DNA of 64,000 nucleotides from Algoriphagus algorifonticola (GCF_007655305.1 NZ_VLOG01000065.1:124001-188000); one strand, 5' to 3'. Shown: positions 42,973-53,026, numbered from the stretch's first letter. Notes: generated from the sequence alone by a model not told the origin. Translations and numbers: made by a program.

Positions 42973-45528
42973 ATGACGAGAAGTGCACTCCTACTGGTTT
43001 TATGCTTCATCACCGGTTTTAGTCAAGCTCAAGTGGACTTGAGCTATTATCTCCCTTCCGGATATACTTATAATCCAGCCATCCCAACTCCTAAGGAGGT
43101 TTTAGGCTATGAAGTTGGAGAATGGCATGTAAGCCACGACCAGTTGGTCATGTACATGAAAGCCGTTGCTGCTGCTTCAGACCGAGTAAAATTTGAAGAG
43201 ACTGGCAGAACTTATGAGAAAAGGCCTCAAACGCTTTTGACCATTTCTTCTCCAGCTAACCTGGCCAAGATTGACCAAATCAAAGCAGACCGGGCTAAGC
43301 TTAGAAATCCGAATGCCTCTGTCAATATCGCTTCCATGCCTGTGGTGATGTTTATGGGGTATTCTGTTCATGGAAATGAACCCAGCGGCGCCAATGCTTC
43401 TCTTTTGGCTGCCTATCATTTTGCGGCAGCTAATGAAATTGAAGCTGAGCTGGAAAATATTGTATTGCTCTTGGATCCAGCTATCAACCCTGATGGACTC
43501 AACCGTTTTGCTTCTTGGGTCAACTCCCACAAAGCTTATAACTTAAATGGTGATCCAAATGGAAGAGAATACAATGAGGCCTGGCCAAGAGGTAGAACCA
43601 ATCACTATTGGTTTGATCTCAATAGGGATTGGCTACCTGTTCAACACCCTGAATCCAGAAATAGAGTTCGGGTATTCCAAAGCTGGCTGCCCAATATCCA
43701 CTTGGATTTCCATGAAATGGGAACCAACAGTACTTTCTTTTTCCAGCCGGGTGTACCGGCAAGAATGCACCCGCTGACGCCGGAAAAAAACTTCAAACTC
43801 ACTGAGAAGATTGGGCAATATCATGCCAAAGCTTTGGATAAAATCGGTTCTCTCTATTATAATCAGGAGAACTACGATGACTTTTACTACGGGAAAGGTT
43901 CTACTTATCCGGATATTCAGGGATCGATTGGAATTTTGTTTGAGCAAGCAAGTTCTCGGGGCCATTTGCAGGAATCTGCCAATGGTTTGCTGAGTTTTCC
44001 ATTTACAATCAGAAATCAATTTACAGCCAATCTTTCCTCCTATCAGGCGGCTAAGGAAATGAGACAGGAATTGAACCAATGGATGAGAGACTTTTATGTA
44101 GGCATTAAAACCGAAACTGACGCCGATGTCAATAAAGCTTACATTTTTGGAAGCAAAGAGGATGATGCCAGAGGATATCATTTGGCGGATTTGATTTTGC
44201 AGCATGATATCAAAGTCTTTAATCTGAAAGAAGACATCACCGTCAATGGAAGAGAATTTAAAAAGGAAAATTCCTATATCGTTCCAGCAGATCAGCCCCA
44301 ATATCGTCTGATCAAGGCGATGTTTGAAACCAGAACCAGCTTTGCTGATTCACTTTTCTATGACATCTCCGCCTGGACTTATCCCATGGCTTTCAATTTG
44401 GACTACATGGTACTCAACAGCCGAATTCTAAATTTGGCCAGTGTGGAAGAGATCAATAAGAATAATTTTCAGCTAAAACCCGGGCAGGTATTTGGTGGTG
44501 TGGGCGCCTACCAATATGCTTTAGAGTGGTCTGATTACTATGCACCTAAAGCTGCCTACCAATTGTTGAAGGCAGGCTTCTTAGTAAGGGTAGCTAATGC
44601 TGAGTTTACCACACCGGAAGGAAAAAGCTTTGGAAGAGGAACCCTTTTGATAGATCAAGGAGAATCTGGGTTGGACAAAGATGCTTTTTATCAAAAACTA
44701 AAGGAAATCGCATCTAAATCCACCGTAGATATCCATGCGATCAGCACAGGCTATACTGCCGGAATCAATATGGGTTCTACTTTTATTTCTCCTTTGGATA
44801 AGCCTGAAATCGCACTTTTGGTAGATGGAGGAGTAGATAGCTATGAAGCTGGAGAAATCTGGCATCTCTTGGATCAGCGATATGAAATGCCTGTTACTTT
44901 GCTTCCTATGGATAGAGTAAGCGCTACCGTGATTGATCGCTATAATGTGATTTTAATGCCTGACGGAAATTATAACAGCCTTGGAAAATCAGGTGCGGAA
45001 ACCATCAAAAATTGGATAGGCCGAGGCAATACTTTGGTAGCAAAAGGTGGGGCAGTGAGATGGCTATCGCAAAATGAGATCAAAGAGTTCAAATTCAGAA
45101 CTGTGGATAACCAAGAAAAAGGACTTCAAAAATCCTATGCTAACTATGAAAATGCCACTGGTGCAAAAGTAACCGGCGGGGCAATTTTCAATGCAAAATT
45201 GGATACCACTCATCCTATCGGTTATGGCTACCAATCTGGATCTATTCATACCTTCAGAAATGACAACCTATTTTTGGAACCTTCTGATAATCCTTATGCA
45301 AATCCCCTAGTCTATACTGAAAACCCATTGGCTTCCGGCTATTTGCATCCTAGTAATCTTCCCGGATTGAAGAACGGGTCGGTGATTCAGGTTGGGGCAG
45401 TAGGCAGAGGAAGAATTGTAGCCTTTGCAGATAATATGAATTTCAGAGCATTCTGGTTTGGAACAAATAAACTATACATGAATGCCATCTTCTTCGGTCA
45501 AGTCATAGAAGGAGGAACAGCTAGGTAA
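42973..45528 (+). CDS. M14-family zinc carboxypeptidase, secreted
   Basis: 851 aa. A signal peptide (LLLVLCFITGFSQAQ, cleavage near residue 19) is followed by an M14 catalytic domain. Zinc ligands are His133 and Glu136 in GYSVHGNEPSG and His247 in HLDFHEMG. FFFQPGVPARMHPL and a glutamine-amidotransferase-like C-terminal half follow (about 600-850). M14 enzymes of this size in Bacteroidota are envelope or secreted peptidases; the substrate is unknown. A strong terminator follows, so the gene appears monocistronic. Confidence 0.9.
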   Translation: MTRSALLLVLCFITGFSQAQVDLSYYLPSGYTYNPAIPTPKEVLGYEVGEWHVSHDQLVMYMKAVAAASDRVKFEETGRTYEKRPQTLLTISSPANLAKIDQIKADRAKLRNPNASVNIASMPVVMFMGYSVHGNEPSGANASLLAAYHFAAANEIEAELENIVLLLDPAINPDGLNRFASWVNSHKAYNLNGDPNGREYNEAWPRGRTNHYWFDLNRDWLPVQHPESRNRVRVFQSWLPNIHLDFHEMGTNSTFFFQPGVPARMHPLTPEKNFKLTEKIGQYHAKALDKIGSLYYNQENYDDFYYGKGSTYPDIQGSIGILFEQASSRGHLQESANGLLSFPFTIRNQFTANLSSYQAAKEMRQELNQWMRDFYVGIKTETDADVNKAYIFGSKEDDARGYHLADLILQHDIKVFNLKEDITVNGREFKKENSYIVPADQPQYRLIKAMFETRTSFADSLFYDISAWTYPMAFNLDYMVLNSRILNLASVEEINKNNFQLKPGQVFGGVGAYQYALEWSDYYAPKAAYQLLKAGFLVRVANAEFTTPEGKSFGRGTLLIDQGESGLDKDAFYQKLKEIASKSTVDIHAISTGYTAGINMGSTFISPLDKPEIALLVDGGVDSYEAGEIWHLLDQRYEMPVTLLPMDRVSATVIDRYNVILMPDGNYNSLGKSGAETIKNWIGRGNTLVAKGGAVRWLSQNEIKEFKFRTVDNQEKGLQKSYANYENATGAKVTGGAIFNAKLDTTHPIGYGYQSGSIHTFRNDNLFLEPSDNPYANPLVYTENPLASGYLHPSNLPGLKNGSVIQVGAVGRGRIVAFADNMNFRAFWFGTNKLYMNAIFFGQVIEGGTAR

Positions 45529-45535
45529 AAAGAAG

Positions 45536-45562
45536 ATCCCGAGTTATTAGCTCGGGATTTTT
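45536..45562 (+). terminator. Intrinsic terminator of the M14 peptidase gene
   Basis: An 8-bp perfect stem ATCCCGAG/CTCGGGAT (45536-45543, 45551-45558) is followed by TTTTTT. It lies 8 bases after the stop. Confidence 0.92.
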
Positions 45563-45606
45563 TATGAACGGCACATCCCAAAACCATTAATTGAGTTTAA
45601 TAGCAC

Positions 45607-46725
45607 ATGAACAAACTTAGCCTAAGCCTAATTGCCCTATTCTTCAGCGGGTTGATTTTCAATGTAACTGCTCAGGAAATGAGCTTTGAAGAATATAATC
45701 CTCCTTCTACACTGAAAGTCCCTGAAAACCCTGTTACCAGGGCCAAATTCCCTTTTGTGGATATTCACAGCCACCAGGGAGGAATTGACCAAGCCAAGGT
45801 GAATAAGTTGGTTTCCGAAATGAATGAGCTCAATATGGGTGTAATGGTCAATTTGAGCGGCCGGGGATTTGGCAGAGGAGACAGCAATTCCCAGCAGGAA
45901 TACATCAAAAACATGATTCGAGAATTCAACACCCATGCACCAGGACGATTTCTTGTTTTTACCAATTTGAATTTCGCCGGTTTTGGGGATGAAAATTGGA
46001 GTAGAATCGCTGTCAAAGAATTAGAGGAGGATGTAGCTGCAGGAGCTGTGGGTTTAAAAATCTACAAAAGCTTAGGCCTAAGTGTAAAAGATATCAATGG
46101 AAACAGAGTTCCTATAGACCATCCGGATTTGGATCCGGTTTGGGCAAAAGCCGGTGAATTGGGAATCCCTGTTTTGATTCATGCTGCAGATCCAGCTCAG
46201 TTTTGGGAACCCATGGATGCCAATAACGAAAGGTGGTTGGAGTTGAAAACCCATCCAAATAGAAAAAGATCTGATACTGACCCTGCTCCTTTTGAACAAA
46301 TCATAGCAGAACAGCATCACATTTTCGAGAAGCATCCCAATACAACTTTTGTCAATGCACATATGGGTTGGATGGCCAATGACTTGGATAAGGCCAGCGC
46401 TCATCTGGAGAAATATCCCAATGTGAATTTTGGAATCGGCGCAGTTATCCAAGAGTTTGGAAGGCAGCCTAAAAGAGCCAGGGAGTTTTTCATTAAATAT
46501 CAGGATAGATTAATTTTTGGTAAAGACGCCTACAATCCAGAAGAGTTCCACACTTACTTTAGAATTTTGGAAACCGAGGATGAATATTTTCCTTACTACA
46601 AAAAATACCATGCCTTTTGGAGGATGTACGGTTTGGGTCTGCCGGATGAAGTGTTGAAAAAAGTTTATTATAAAAATGCCCTCCGCATCGTTCCAAAAAT
46701 GGACGCTTCAATATTTCCAGAATAA
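45607..46725 (+). CDS. Secreted amidohydrolase (TIM-barrel metal-dependent hydrolase)
   Basis: 372 aa with an N-terminal signal peptide (LSLIALFFSGLIFNVTA). The amidohydrolase pattern is complete: metal-binding FVDIHSHQG (His54, His56), a lysine in GLKIYKSLG, IPVLIHAAD, histidine in VNAHMGW, and the aspartate in LIFGKDAYNP. This is an Amidohydro_2-like hydrolase exported to the periplasm. The substrate is not evident. It lies 78 bases after the M14 gene, past that gene's terminator, so it has its own promoter. Confidence 0.85.
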   Translation: MNKLSLSLIALFFSGLIFNVTAQEMSFEEYNPPSTLKVPENPVTRAKFPFVDIHSHQGGIDQAKVNKLVSEMNELNMGVMVNLSGRGFGRGDSNSQQEYIKNMIREFNTHAPGRFLVFTNLNFAGFGDENWSRIAVKELEEDVAAGAVGLKIYKSLGLSVKDINGNRVPIDHPDLDPVWAKAGELGIPVLIHAADPAQFWEPMDANNERWLELKTHPNRKRSDTDPAPFEQIIAEQHHIFEKHPNTTFVNAHMGWMANDLDKASAHLEKYPNVNFGIGAVIQEFGRQPKRAREFFIKYQDRLIFGKDAYNPEEFHTYFRILETEDEYFPYYKKYHAFWRMYGLGLPDEVLKKVYYKNALRIVPKMDASIFPE

Positions 46726-46749
46726 GAATTTAAGCCTGAAGTCTAAGAG

Positions 46750-46888
46750 GAGGCTGTCTCAAAAGTGCAATTTGTCACATTGAGCGAAGTCGAAATGTAG
46801 GCCACAACCATAGAAATGGCCTTCGACTCCCTGTCTGACGTCAGGCAGGCGCTCAGGCTGACACTAGAGCTATTTATGAGACAGCCTC
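46750..46888. mobile_element. MITE-like element with GAGGCTGTCTCA terminal inverted repeats
   Basis: A 139-bp element bounded by GAGGCTGTCTCA (46750-46761) and its exact complement TGAGACAGCCTC (46877-46888). Inside is a second imperfect inverted repeat (TTGAGCG-AAGTCGAA against TTCGACT...GCGCTCAG) and an embedded palindrome around CTGACGTCAG. No ORF is inside. GAGGCTGTCTCA-type ends are seen on some insertion sequences (from memory), so it is probably a non-autonomous derivative. The right end followed by TTTTT could also act as a terminator. No clear target duplication was seen. Confidence 0.6.
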
Positions 46889-47026
46889 TTTTTATTGAAT
46901 CTGCACCAAACCATTATTTCTTCATCTTTAATCTCTGACATTTCAGTCGCCGATTTTGACGCTTCAGTCAACTTTAATTTTTGAAGGGTAAAAAGCAGCT
47001 CATATTCGGATCAAATATGATTCGCT

Positions 47027-49186
47027 ATGAGAACGCTCATTATTTTCATCTTCTTTTTTCTGTCTTTATCAACAATTTCTTTTTCTCAAACCAAGATTTC
47101 AGGAAAAGTGCTGGATGAAAAAAAGAAAGGCTTGCCAGGTGTGAATGTGCTTATCAAAGGATCTTACGACGGAAGTACTTCCAAAGAGGATGGAAGCTTT
47201 GAATTTGAAACTGAGGTAGAAGGCCCTCAAGTATTAGTATTTCAACTGATGGGTTTTAAAAGTATTGAGATAGCAATCCATTGCGAAGGAAATGCCATTC
47301 AAATCCCAGATCAGATATTAGTTGAAGCAATCACAGAAATGAATGCTGTGACTATTTCTGCCGGTGCAATGGAAGCTTCCGATGAAAAAAAATCAGTCAT
47401 ACTTCGTCCAATAGACATAGTCACTACTCCTAGCGCAATGGGTGACATCGTGGGCGCATTCCAGACACTTCCGGGAACAAGCACAGTAGGAAATGACGGA
47501 AGATTATTCGTCAGGGGCGGAGATGCAAGTGAAGTGGGAATTTATATTGATGGCATGCGGGTCGGAAATGCCTATGGAAGCACTGCAGGAAATGTCCCGA
47601 CACGAACCCGCTTCAATCCTAATCTATTTAAAGGCACATTTTTCTCGACAGGAGGCTATTCTGCCGAATACGGGCAGGCCTTGTCCTCGGCTTTAGCTTT
47701 GAATACCAAAGACCTTTCGATCAGAAGTCAAGGAGACCTAAGTATCATGTCCGTAGGAGGGGGTTATGCACATACGCTTTCCTCAGAAAAGCAAAGCCTG
47801 ACTTTCAGTGCCAATTATTTTGATTTAAAACCTTACCAGTCCTTGGTAAAGCAAAATTTCGATTGGGAAAGAGCACCCAATGGGTGGGATATTGAATTAT
47901 CGGCACAAAAGAAATTAGCCAAAGGAGGTCTTTGGAAAATACTGGCCAGAAAAGAGTCCGGAGGAATGGAAATATGGCAACCAGAACCAGGCCAGGAAGG
48001 GAGAGGTCAACTAATTCGGCTGAAAAATAAATATTCATTTGCCCAGAGCAATTGGAAGAATGCTTTTGAAAATGGATGGACCCTATTTGCCGGGGCAGCT
48101 CTTTCTTCCAACTTCGATGATATCCACATTGATAGTATTCGATTGGAAAGAAAGAATCAATTGGCACACGGAAAATTTACGGCAACCAAAGATTTTTCGG
48201 ATAGATTATCCATGAATACGGGATTAGAATACTTCAATCACCAGTTTGATGAAAGCTTGGTAGACCTCAACTTCTCTAGAGATTACGTAGATCATCAGTT
48301 TTATCTTTTTACAGAGTGGGATTACTATCTCAACAAAAATCTTGTTTTTCGGGCAGGCCTTAGAGCAGGTAAAAGCTCCTTGAATAAAGAACAATGGTTA
48401 GACCCAAGAGCTTCTTTAGCATACAAAATCTCAGAAACTTCCCAAGTCTCCTTTGCTGCAGGCTCTTTTTCTCAAATGCCTGTGGAAAACTTACGGGTTT
48501 TGAATCAAGCACTCAATAATACGGAGTCTAATCACCTGATATTAAATTATTTACTACAAAGAGATGGTATCACTTTCAGAGCGGAGGGATTTTACAAAGG
48601 ATATGAGAATTTGGTAGTTTTTGAAGGTTATCCACAAAAGCCCCAAAACCCGACCAACCTAGGTAAGGGGTATGCTCAGGGTGTGGATATCTTTTTCAGA
48701 GATAGAAAAAGTATAAAAAACACAGACTATTGGATCACCTACAGCTTTGTGGATAGCAAGAGACAGTTTGACCAGTATAAGTCAGAGGTTCAGCCATCTT
48801 TCGCTCCCAAACACAACTTCTCTGTTGTAGCCAAACATTTCATTTTGGACTTCAAATCCCAGCTTGGAATCAGCTTTTCCATGAATGATGGATATCCCTA
48901 CCATAACCCAAATGATGGAGAGGAAATGAGTTCTAAAACTGAAAGCTTTCAAAGTTTAAGCTTCAGTTGGAGCTATTTACCCAAACCCAATTTGATCATT
49001 CATTTCGGAGTCAACAATGTGCTGGGAAGAGAGAATGTATTTGGATATAGGTTTGCCCAGCAGGCAAACTCCCAAGGAGTATTTGAATCTATACCAAGTG
49101 GTCTAGTTGCACCCAGGTTTCTATTCTTGGGAATTTTCCTGACCCTTTCTAAAGACAAAAACGCAAATCAATTAAACAACTTATAA
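47027..49186 (+). CDS. TonB-dependent receptor with carboxypeptidase-like N-terminal domain
   Basis: 719-aa outer-membrane receptor. It has a signal peptide (about 1-21), a CarboxypepD_reg-like domain (about 22-100, GKVLDEKKKGLPGVNVLIKG), then a TonB plug (about 115-230, LFVRGGDASEVGIYIDGMRV, a plug landmark) and a beta-barrel to the C-terminus. The barrel is shorter than SusC-type receptors (about 1000 aa) and no SusD partner is near, so it probably imports something other than large glycans. It is followed 11 bases later by a secreted TPR-like protein, suggesting an operon. Confidence 0.9.
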   Translation: MRTLIIFIFFFLSLSTISFSQTKISGKVLDEKKKGLPGVNVLIKGSYDGSTSKEDGSFEFETEVEGPQVLVFQLMGFKSIEIAIHCEGNAIQIPDQILVEAITEMNAVTISAGAMEASDEKKSVILRPIDIVTTPSAMGDIVGAFQTLPGTSTVGNDGRLFVRGGDASEVGIYIDGMRVGNAYGSTAGNVPTRTRFNPNLFKGTFFSTGGYSAEYGQALSSALALNTKDLSIRSQGDLSIMSVGGGYAHTLSSEKQSLTFSANYFDLKPYQSLVKQNFDWERAPNGWDIELSAQKKLAKGGLWKILARKESGGMEIWQPEPGQEGRGQLIRLKNKYSFAQSNWKNAFENGWTLFAGAALSSNFDDIHIDSIRLERKNQLAHGKFTATKDFSDRLSMNTGLEYFNHQFDESLVDLNFSRDYVDHQFYLFTEWDYYLNKNLVFRAGLRAGKSSLNKEQWLDPRASLAYKISETSQVSFAAGSFSQMPVENLRVLNQALNNTESNHLILNYLLQRDGITFRAEGFYKGYENLVVFEGYPQKPQNPTNLGKGYAQGVDIFFRDRKSIKNTDYWITYSFVDSKRQFDQYKSEVQPSFAPKHNFSVVAKHFILDFKSQLGISFSMNDGYPYHNPNDGEEMSSKTESFQSLSFSWSYLPKPNLIIHFGVNNVLGRENVFGYRFAQQANSQGVFESIPSGLVAPRFLFLGIFLTLSKDKNANQLNNL

Positions 49187-49197
49187 ACCAATAAATT

Positions 49198-49842
49198 ATG
49201 AAAAAGCTCATCTTAACTTTCGCACTTTCATTTCTGTGGATAAGTCTTAGCATGGCATCTGATCCCGCATTTGAAAAAGCTATGAAAAAACAGATTATTG
49301 CCATGGATCAAATAGCAAATGCCGAACAATCCAAAGAAGTAGCAAATGGATTTTTGCGAATTGCAGAAGCTAAAAGTGAGGAATGGCTCCCATTATATTA
49401 TGCTGGATTAATTCATATTGAGGCAGCATTTCGATTTGAAGTAAACAAAGATCAGTATCTGGACCAGGCTTTGAAATATATCGAACAGGTAGAAAAATTG
49501 GCGCCAGCCAACTCTGAATTGACTGCATTGAAAGGATATGCAATCATGGGTAAAATCAGTTTGGATCCTGCTTCTAGAGGTCAAAACTTAAGTCCACAAG
49601 CCATGCAATTATTTGGAAAAGCAATCAATCTTGACCGAGAAAATCCAAGAGCACTTTATTTGATGGCTCAAATGGAATATGGAATGGCTCAATTCTTCGG
49701 AAGTGGCACAGACAAAGCTTGTGGTATGGTCAGATTGAGTTTGGAACTCTTTGAAAAGGAGGAAAGCATTATCAATGAAGATTATATCCTTCCAAAATGG
49801 GGAAAAAGAAGTGCTCAGCAGATGATGAATAATTGTAATTAA
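49198..49842 (+). CDS. Secreted TPR-like protein downstream of the TonB receptor
   Basis: 214 aa with a signal peptide (MKKLILTFALSFLWISLSMA) and helical repeats resembling tetratricopeptides (LKYIEQVEKLAPANSELTA; QLFGKAINLDRENPRALYL). It ends with a cysteine-containing NNCN. It starts 11 bases after the TonB receptor gene and precedes a terminator, so the two form a unit. I infer a periplasmic or surface adaptor role; a specific function is not recognisable. Confidence 0.75.
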   Translation: MKKLILTFALSFLWISLSMASDPAFEKAMKKQIIAMDQIANAEQSKEVANGFLRIAEAKSEEWLPLYYAGLIHIEAAFRFEVNKDQYLDQALKYIEQVEKLAPANSELTALKGYAIMGKISLDPASRGQNLSPQAMQLFGKAINLDRENPRALYLMAQMEYGMAQFFGSGTDKACGMVRLSLELFEKEESIINEDYILPKWGKRSAQQMMNNCN

Positions 49843-49864
49843 TTTAATTGTACTCTATTTATAA

Positions 49865-49913
49865 GGTAGATTTTTGAATCTAATAAGTGAATAATTCAAA
49901 AATCTGCCTTTTT
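49865..49913 (+). terminator. Intrinsic terminator after the TonB-TPR operon
   Basis: A 15-bp arm GGTAGATTTTTGAAT (49865-49879) pairs with ATTCAAAAATCTGCC (49894-49908) with one G-T pair, followed by TTTTT. It overlaps the extra N-terminal codons of the frame that starts at 49887, which argues against that start for the kinase. Confidence 0.88.
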
Positions 49914-49928
49914 AACTATCTTGAACCA

Positions 49929-51005
49929 ATGAGCCGAATGAACAACCCTAATCAATGTGAAAAAGAAACCAGTATCTGGGAAAGCTTTCCGAAATTTATT
50001 GGGGTCAATTTGATCATTGCTTCAATTCTCATGGTAATTTTTTGCCCCACTTGTTTCCTGACTTGGGAAGGGATCAAATCACTTTTTCCGGATTTTATAG
50101 CAGCATTTCTATTTTCCTCAGTTTTGAGTTTCGGCGGGAATCAGGTTGATTCTTTCTTTGACAAAAGGATGTCTTGGATTCAATATCCAATCAAACGCGT
50201 CATTTTTACAATTGCCACTTACATGGCATACTCCTTTGTGGCGAGCTATATCGTGATTGTCATTTATGCCCTGATTTCAAAGCAAATCACTGTGGATAAC
50301 ATTCCATGGGCCGGACTCCTCTCTTATACTACTTCACCAATGATAATTGCATTGGTTTTTATGTCCATTTTTACGACCTGGTCATGGCTTGGAGAATGGA
50401 GAAAATCGGCAATTGAAACAGAAAGATTGAAATCCGAAAAATTGGCTTCCCAATATCAAGGACTGAAGGATCAACTCAATCCTCATTTCCTATTTAACTC
50501 CTTGAACGTTCTTTCCAACTTGGTCTATGAAGACGCAGATAAATCAGCAGAATTTATTCAAAAGCTTTCCAGGATTTACCGATATGTATTGGAAGTACAA
50601 AATGAAGAATTGGTGAGCTTAAAGAAGGAACTGGATTTTGCAAGAAATTATCTGGACTTACAAAAAATAAGATTTGAAGAAAGTCTCCAATTTTCTATCA
50701 AAACATTCGATAAAAACAGTCATTGGATACCTCCCTTGTCACTGCAACTTATTTTGGAAAATGCAGTAAAGCATAATATCATCAGCAAAGAGCTTCCTTT
50801 ATTTATCCACATTGTCCAGAAAGAAAATGAATTGTGGATAAGTAATACTTTTCAGCCTAAAAAAACAAAGGAAGAACCTTCTACAGGAGTTGGTTTGAAT
50901 AATATCAACCTTCGGTATGAACTCTTGAGTAATCGTAAACCAGAGGTGATTCAAAATGAAGATGAATTCTTGGTAATCCTTCCTCTTTTAAAAATTGAGG
51001 CATGA
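49929..51005 (+). CDS. LytS-type sensor histidine kinase
   Basis: Histidine kinase of the same class as the one at 1825. The frame is open from 49887, but that start lies inside a terminator, so I choose the ATG at 49929 (MSRMNNPNQCEKE; 358 aa); an ATG at 49938 is also possible. Four hydrophobic segments lie in the first ~160 residues. The phosphoacceptor motif LNPHFLFNSLN has its histidine at 186 from this start, followed by ENAVKHN (N-box) and GVGLNN. It overlaps its response regulator by 4 bases (ATGA), so the pair is translationally coupled. Confidence 0.92.
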   Translation: MSRMNNPNQCEKETSIWESFPKFIGVNLIIASILMVIFCPTCFLTWEGIKSLFPDFIAAFLFSSVLSFGGNQVDSFFDKRMSWIQYPIKRVIFTIATYMAYSFVASYIVIVIYALISKQITVDNIPWAGLLSYTTSPMIIALVFMSIFTTWSWLGEWRKSAIETERLKSEKLASQYQGLKDQLNPHFLFNSLNVLSNLVYEDADKSAEFIQKLSRIYRYVLEVQNEELVSLKKELDFARNYLDLQKIRFEESLQFSIKTFDKNSHWIPPLSLQLILENAVKHNIISKELPLFIHIVQKENELWISNTFQPKKTKEEPSTGVGLNNINLRYELLSNRKPEVIQNEDEFLVILPLLKIEA

Positions 51006-51754
51006 ATATCTTAATTATTGAAGATGAAAATCCAGCAGCAAATCGGCTTTTAAAGCTATTGAAACCACATTTCCCAGAAGCTAACTTTCATGGAAACTTA
51101 GATAGTATCAAATCTTCGGTGGAATGGCTACAGACTTATCCACATCCTGATTTGATATTTTGTGACATCCAATTGGCAGATGGAATCAGCTTTGAAATCT
51201 TTGAAAAAGTTAAGTTATCCACACCCATTATTTTCACCACTGCTTATGACCAGTTTGCCATCAAAGCATTCCAAGTAAATGCAGTGGATTACCTGCTAAA
51301 ACCCATAGACCCGGGGGATTTAAACAGGGCTGTGGATAAGTTTAAATCTCAGCAAATTAAACCGAGCTTAGATCTGGCCTTAATCAAGGACTTATTAAAG
51401 CCGCAAACACAAAACTTCAAGAGTAGATTTTTAGTAAGGTTTGGGGAAAAAATCCAAAGCATTTCTATTGAAGAAGTAGACCTGTTTTTCAGCGAAGAGA
51501 AGGTAATTTTTCTTCAGACCAAAAGCGGAAAAAGATATGTGATCGATCAAACACTGGAGCAAACAGAAAGCCAGTTAGATCCGTCCCAATTTTTCAGAAT
51601 CAATCGAAAATACATCAGTCACATAGCAGCTGTCGAAGAAGTATACAGCTATTCCAATAGCCGTCTGAAGGTAAAACTCAAAAACTGCGAAGTAAGTGAT
51701 ATCATTGTCAGTCGCGAAAAAGTTGGAGAATTTAAACAATGGTTGGATCAATAA
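51002..51754 (+). CDS. LytTR-family response regulator
   Basis: 250-aa regulator with a receiver domain (IIEDENPAANRL, phosphoacceptor Asp55 in IFCDIQLADG, lysine in YLLKPIDP) and a LytTR DNA-binding domain (FFRINRKYISHI, VSREKVGEFKQWL). It is coupled to the upstream kinase by the ATGA overlap. A plausible set of targets is the neighbouring TonB-receptor or DUF4221-type genes, but no binding site was identified. Confidence 0.93.
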   Translation: MNILIIEDENPAANRLLKLLKPHFPEANFHGNLDSIKSSVEWLQTYPHPDLIFCDIQLADGISFEIFEKVKLSTPIIFTTAYDQFAIKAFQVNAVDYLLKPIDPGDLNRAVDKFKSQQIKPSLDLALIKDLLKPQTQNFKSRFLVRFGEKIQSISIEEVDLFFSEEKVIFLQTKSGKRYVIDQTLEQTESQLDPSQFFRINRKYISHIAAVEEVYSYSNSRLKVKLKNCEVSDIIVSREKVGEFKQWLDQ

Positions 51755-51785
51755 TTAGTATAATTACTTAATTAATTGATACGGA

Positions 51786-53000
51786 ATGGCAGAATTAGAT
51801 AGCAACCGCAAACAAGATGACCTGACTTGGCTAGAAAACCTTCAAAGAAATAGTTGGGAGCCAGAGATTATCATCACAGGTTTAATTTTGGCTTTTTTAT
51901 TCATCTTTCCTGCAAAGATTTATGAATTCGCGGCATATTTAGTCCAAGACATTGGAACCGGGTTTTTACTTAGCACGCTAGTTTTGTTTTATCTAAGTAC
52001 TGTCATCAGCGTTTTTAAGATATTTTTTATAGTACAATTGTCCCTGAGATTTGTATGGGCCGGGCTTTTAGGGCTCAGTTATGCATTCCCTAAAGGAGTA
52101 AATCAGGAAAAACTTTTTAAAACAGCACAGGGCTATTCTTATCAGCATCCCGATGAAATGGTTTTAAGGATGGAAAAAATCTGCTCCATGACATTAGCAT
52201 ATCCTGTTTCCATTTCCATCATGATCTTGATTTTTACCCTTTATCTAGGTAGTCTGATCGCCATCAAGGTTTTTCTCAATCTCCCTTTCATGGCTATCTA
52301 TGCTTTTTTCATTATCAGTTTAATGGCTTTTGCGATTTTGATGGCGAGTATGAAGAAGAATAAATTTAAAAAATGGTACTCTCAGACTATTCTCAGCTCC
52401 GTTGGGGCCACGTATCAATCTAATATTGGAAAGTGGTTTACGATTTGGTATGGACTGGTAGTTATACTACTATCTATTCCTATCATTCTCAATGATGTGA
52501 AAGGATTTAATCTTTTTTTTAATGAAATAAGTGTGAGCGAAGCTGATATTGATTGGCCCATTTCTGAATTCTATTTCGAAGATGTGCATCCCGAGGAGAA
52601 GCGATATCCCCGAGCCTATGCACAAAGTCAAATTATGGAGGGTTCTTCTTACAAACTGGGAATTCCCTTTTATGTGGATGATGAAAAATCCATTGAATTA
52701 TTGAATGTAAAATTTCAAAACAAGCTGGACTCTCTTTCTTGGAGAAAAATTGAAGCTATGCCTGACCTATATCAAATCTACATCGATGAAAAACCCTATT
52801 ATCCAAAAAATTGGCTTCCATTGAAAAGCTCTATTTCCGGGCAGAAGTCATTTGAAACAATTTTATACTTAGACTCTCTGGAATCTGGAATTCATGAATT
52901 ACGCGTAGAAAAAGTAATGGTATTTCCAGATTTCCTGACCAATCAGTTAAAATTCAGATATTTGGAAAACTGGTCAAATTTTAAATTTCTAAAACCTTAG
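51786..53000 (+). CDS. Polytopic membrane protein of unknown function
   Basis: 404 aa with about six hydrophobic segments in the first ~240 residues (for example IIITGLILAFLFIFPAKIYEF; TLVLFYLSTVISVFKIFFIV; SISIMILIFTLYLGSLIAI; IWYGLVVILLSIPIIL), then a ~160-residue soluble part with few charge clusters that should lie in the periplasm. I do not recognise the family. It begins 31 bases after the response regulator and precedes the lipoprotein gene by 26, so the four genes look like one transcription unit. Confidence 0.8.
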   Translation: MAELDSNRKQDDLTWLENLQRNSWEPEIIITGLILAFLFIFPAKIYEFAAYLVQDIGTGFLLSTLVLFYLSTVISVFKIFFIVQLSLRFVWAGLLGLSYAFPKGVNQEKLFKTAQGYSYQHPDEMVLRMEKICSMTLAYPVSISIMILIFTLYLGSLIAIKVFLNLPFMAIYAFFIISLMAFAILMASMKKNKFKKWYSQTILSSVGATYQSNIGKWFTIWYGLVVILLSIPIILNDVKGFNLFFNEISVSEADIDWPISEFYFEDVHPEEKRYPRAYAQSQIMEGSSYKLGIPFYVDDEKSIELLNVKFQNKLDSLSWRKIEAMPDLYQIYIDEKPYYPKNWLPLKSSISGQKSFETILYLDSLESGIHELRVEKVMVFPDFLTNQLKFRYLENWSNFKFLKP

Positions 53001-53026
53001 CTATTCTACAATCATACTATCTGCTT

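Noticed and set aside
43633..44301. 222-aa minus-strand ORF inside the M14 peptidase gene
   Set aside because: It is a complement shadow of a strongly conserved coding region and has no domain.
49887..49928. Fourteen extra N-terminal codons for the second LytS kinase
   Set aside because: They lie within the transcription terminator of the preceding operon; the ATG at 49929 is more plausible.
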